64,000 nucleotides of DNA, taken from positions 2,804,001 to 2,868,000 of the forward strand of contig NZ_JAFIBW010000001.1 in NCBI RefSeq assembly GCF_017833295.1. Direction: 5' to 3'. A program made the translations under genes and the position numbers. This DNA comes from Methylobacterium sp. PvR107. GTDB lineage: Bacteria; Pseudomonadota; Alphaproteobacteria; Rhizobiales; Beijerinckiaceae. The notes beneath the pieces are model-generated. The model saw only the letters and a list, made by a program, of their open reading frames with translations, had not been told where the DNA came from and ran no database searches. Below, piece by piece: positions 61,479 through 64,000 of this stretch (positions are counted from its first letter, which is position 1; each line of letters begins with the position of its first letter).

Positions 61479-63131
61479 CTATTCGTCCGCCTCGATCGCT
61501 GCCAGCGGGGCGGTCAGCTCGCACACCACGCCCGTGGGCTCGTAGGTCAGGCTCGCCTCGCCGCCGAATGCCCCGGCCAGACCGCGCTCGATCAGGCGGC
61601 TGCCGAACCCCCGGCTGGTAGGCGGCATCACCGGCGGACCGTCCTGCTCGATCCAGCACAGGCGCACGATCGGCTCCGGACCCGTCGTGTCGATCGTCCA
61701 CCCAACGCGGACATGGCCTCCGGCAACCGACAGCGCCCCGTACTTGGCCGCATTGATCCCCAGTTCGTGGACGATCAGCGCCAGCGACAGCGCGGCACGG
61801 GCGCCGACCTGCACCGGAGGCCCGTCCAGCCGCAGGCGATTGGCCTGCGCGTCTTCGTGAATCGCCAGCGTACCCCGCAGAATGGCGCCGATGCTGGCGC
61901 TCTCGCGCGTGCCGCTCAACAGCAGGTCATGGGCCTTGCCCAGAGCGACCAGCCGCGCCGCGAGAGCGCTGCGGGCCGCATCGAGGTCCACGGCATTGCG
62001 CATGGTCTGCGTGGCGATGGCCTGCACCATCGCCAGCGTGTTCTTCATACGGTGGCTGATTTCGTGGTTGAGGGTCGCCTGCTGCTCCTCGGCCCGCAGG
62101 CGGCCGATGCCGACCTGCACCCGGTCGGCCACGTTGCGGGCGAACGCGACCTCCTCCGGCCCCCATTCCCGCACCGTGGGATTGTGCACGAAGAACACGC
62201 CGACCGTGCGTCCCCGCTCATGCACCGGCACGTTGAGCATGGCGTGAACGTTGATGGCCGTGAACGGCTTGGCGTGGCCGGCGGTGCGGGTGTCGGTCTC
62301 GACGTTCGCGACCACGAGGGTGTCGCCGCGCTTGAGCCCGGATCCAAACGTGCCGTAATCGGCGAAGCGATGACGGCCGATCAGCCGGACCTCGCCGGGC
62401 AAGGCCCAATCGTCCGGAATGGTGATGAATTGGCCGGTGCTGTCCAGCTCACCATAGCCGGCGCGGCTGGCGTTCAGGGTCCGGCCGACGATCTCGGCCG
62501 CCTTCGCGGTCATCGCGTCGATCGTGGAAAGGTCGCGCAACTGATCGCCCAACTCGATCAGCGCAAGGCGGCGGATCGTGGCGGCACGAGCCATCCCCTC
62601 CGAGGCCAGCATCCTGGCGAGCTGGCGGCGCTCGCGCAGCAGAATCATCACCTGCCGTGCCAGTCGCCGCAGCGCGTCCTGCTGCGCCTCCGTCAACCCG
62701 TCCGGCCGGGGCTGGTGGTCGATGACGCACAGGCTCCCGAGCACACGTCCGCTGCGTGTGCGCAGCGGGGCTCCGGCATAGAAGCGGATATGCGGCTCGC
62801 CCGTCACCAGCGGGTTCGTGCGAGTGCGCGGATCTGCACTGAGGTCGGGGATGATCAGCAGGTCCGGCTCGCTCAGCGCGTACACGCAGACCGATCTGTC
62901 CAGGTCGGTTTCGCAAGACGGAAAGCCGACCCGCGCCTTGAACCACTGGCGCTTGGCCGCGACCAGGCTGACGAGGGCCACCGAAGTCTGACAGATCAGC
63001 CGGGCAATCTGCACCGCATCCTCGAAGCCCTCCTCGGGCCCCGTGTCGAGGACGTCAAAGGCATCAAGCTCGGCGAGGCGGTCCGGGTCGGACGTATCCG
63101 GCCTGATGGAGCTTTCGACGGGGTGGATCAT
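61479..63131 (-). CDS. GAF-domain HWE-family sensor histidine kinase
   Basis: The protein has 550 residues, with no membrane segment. Two GAF domains come first (about 20-160, with SVCVYALSEPDLLIIPDLSA; about 190-335, with LVVANVETDTRTAGHA). The HWE/HisKA_2 catalytic part has the phospho-acceptor region NHEISHRMKNTLAMVQAIAT (His), the N-box ALIVHELGINAAKYGAL and a final G-box (GFGSRLIERGLAGAFGG). HWE kinases often act in stress or light signalling in Rhizobiales. No response regulator is adjacent. It is a soluble sensor. Confidence 0.88.
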   Translation of the reverse strand: MIHPVESSIRPDTSDPDRLAELDAFDVLDTGPEEGFEDAVQIARLICQTSVALVSLVAAKRQWFKARVGFPSCETDLDRSVCVYALSEPDLLIIPDLSADPRTRTNPLVTGEPHIRFYAGAPLRTRSGRVLGSLCVIDHQPRPDGLTEAQQDALRRLARQVMILLRERRQLARMLASEGMARAATIRRLALIELGDQLRDLSTIDAMTAKAAEIVGRTLNASRAGYGELDSTGQFITIPDDWALPGEVRLIGRHRFADYGTFGSGLKRGDTLVVANVETDTRTAGHAKPFTAINVHAMLNVPVHERGRTVGVFFVHNPTVREWGPEEVAFARNVADRVQVGIGRLRAEEQQATLNHEISHRMKNTLAMVQAIATQTMRNAVDLDAARSALAARLVALGKAHDLLLSGTRESASIGAILRGTLAIHEDAQANRLRLDGPPVQVGARAALSLALIVHELGINAAKYGALSVAGGHVRVGWTIDTTGPEPIVRLCWIEQDGPPVMPPTSRGFGSRLIERGLAGAFGGEASLTYEPTGVVCELTAPLAAIEADE

Positions 63132-63518
63132 GACCGGGGGAATACAAGGCTTGGCCTTCAGTCGTAGCGACTTCCAGAGCCTGTGTCAGCCGCAACACCA
63201 CCAGATGGTCGATGAGAGTAAGGGCGCACGGAGCCGCAGGTTCAGTCGCGCAGGGGCTCCGGCTTCCGTCCGCCGGGCGGGATCTCCCTGCGGTGCGCGC
63301 AGAGCCGTTCGGCCGAGAACGGCTTCGGGATGAAGCGCGCTCCGTCCGGCCGATCGCGAGGTTCGGGATCGGAAGCGGAACGCCCGCTTCCGAACACGGG
63401 GTCGAGGTCCAGGGCGATCCGCTGCCGACATCGCGAGCGGAGGTCCTAGCATCAAATGGCAGCCCTGGAAGCGCCCTCCGCCGCAGAGGACGCGCGTTCG
63501 GCATTTAGGCGCGCGGCT
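63132..63518. other. 387-bp gap without a supported gene
   Basis: GC-rich. Open frames overlap on both strands, but none has a ribosome-binding site and known motifs. It should hold the promoter of the kinase gene. Confidence 0.35.
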
Positions 63519-63809
63519 CTAGTATTGTGTGCCGGTAAATCGGCAGATCGTCTTGCAACGCGGGCCGCCATTGGCCTGCCAGGACTTCGCGTGGCCGATC
63601 GAACCGGTCATGTCCTGCGTGGGATTCCCGCCCGGCCGGTGCACGACGATGTTGCAGGCATCCTGCGGCGTCCGCTGATAGCGCGGGCACGACTTGGAAT
63701 CGCGGTTGCCCAGCAAATCCATAAGCGTCTCCGAACGAGCGTGGGCCGACGGCACAACACCGCACAGGCCGGCGACGATCAGCGTGGCAAGCGAGGTCAT
63801 TCTCCACAT
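63519..63809 (-). CDS. small secreted Cys-containing protein
   Basis: AAGGAGC precedes the ATG at 63809. The 96-residue protein has a signal peptide (MTSLATLIVAGLCGVVPSAH, with three residues before it). The mature part has four cysteines (KSCPRYQ; DACNIVV; RCKTICRF) and no recognised domain. The right end of the window (63880-64000) is AT-rich and holds no further gene. Confidence 0.6.
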   Translation of the reverse strand: MWRMTSLATLIVAGLCGVVPSAHARSETLMDLLGNRDSKSCPRYQRTPQDACNIVVHRPGGNPTQDMTGSIGHAKSWQANGGPRCKTICRFTGTQY

Positions 63810-64000
63810 CGGAATGCTCCTTCAATCATCGGAGGATGCGAATTCGGGCGCCCTTTGCTCAGTTAATCAGCAATAAATACTGTCGATGTGCGCTGAAACA
63901 CATCAATCAATTCTATTTTAATCCCGAAAAAGCCGGATTTTTTTGAAGGAATATTTCAGGCGCCGAGCCGTTGCAGGCTGGCGGGGCTGCGCGCCGGAGG

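Noticed and set aside
1-64000. CRISPR arrays, rRNA operon, prophage core genes
   Set aside because: No short regularly spaced direct repeats, rRNA signatures or phage structural genes were seen. The only phage- or plasmid-like trace is the DnaB remnant.

Overview
The window is chromosome-like DNA of very high GC from an alphaproteobacterium of the Rhizobiales, most likely Methylobacterium or Methylorubrum. The evidence is a MucR regulator, several EcfG/NepR-type general-stress elements, an HWE-family histidine kinase, a DUF2336 protein, an Omp31-like porin, frequent GTG/TTG starts and short secreted Gly- or Cys-rich proteins. The species is inferred; no rRNA is present.

Layout. 1-6.6 kb: formylglycine-generating enzyme overlapping a gene that leaves the window, a SphA-like outer-membrane protein, an ammonium transporter, a GH13 glycosidase, and a CueR-like operator in front of a broken Cys-rich gene. 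6.9-16.2 kb: a sigma-region-2-only protein, a type I secretion operon (ABC transporter, HlyD adaptor and a protein with 168-bp tandem repeats), an XRE regulator, a NepR-like/ECF sigma fusion and an EcfG-type promoter in front of a small secreted protein. 16.3-28.5 kb: MFS transporter, AraC regulator, beta-helix protein, the AspT/AsdA aspartate-alanine system, a DUF4344 metallopeptidase and a 5'-truncated second AraC gene. 28.8-42.9 kb: an RND efflux operon ending in a polyphosphate kinase 2, a PLA2-like secreted protein, SulP, a K+ channel-like protein, an orphan TAXI protein and two alpha/beta hydrolases. 43-46.9 kb: accessory scar tissue (DnaB remnant, IS5-family remnant) around a DyP peroxidase and an epoxide-hydrolase-like protein. 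47.1-57.4 kb: core-like genes (tRNA-Ser, RecD-like helicase, hemF, thioesterase, mucR, a cupin gene with an internal TGA, DUF2336, a DivJ/PleC-like kinase and a peptidoglycan-binding protein). 58-64 kb: porin, an ECF sigma/anti-sigma pair convergent with a fasciclin-domain protein, an HWE kinase and a small secreted protein.

The least expected observation is a 17-bp element, TGTCCynnnCGATCAAG, found five times, always pointing into the next gene: the AraC gene, the truncated AraC gene, aspT, the RND operon and a Gly-rich secreted protein. It looks like the operator of a local regulon, probably of the AraC family. The second is the NepR-like module fused in frame to an EcfG-like sigma factor.
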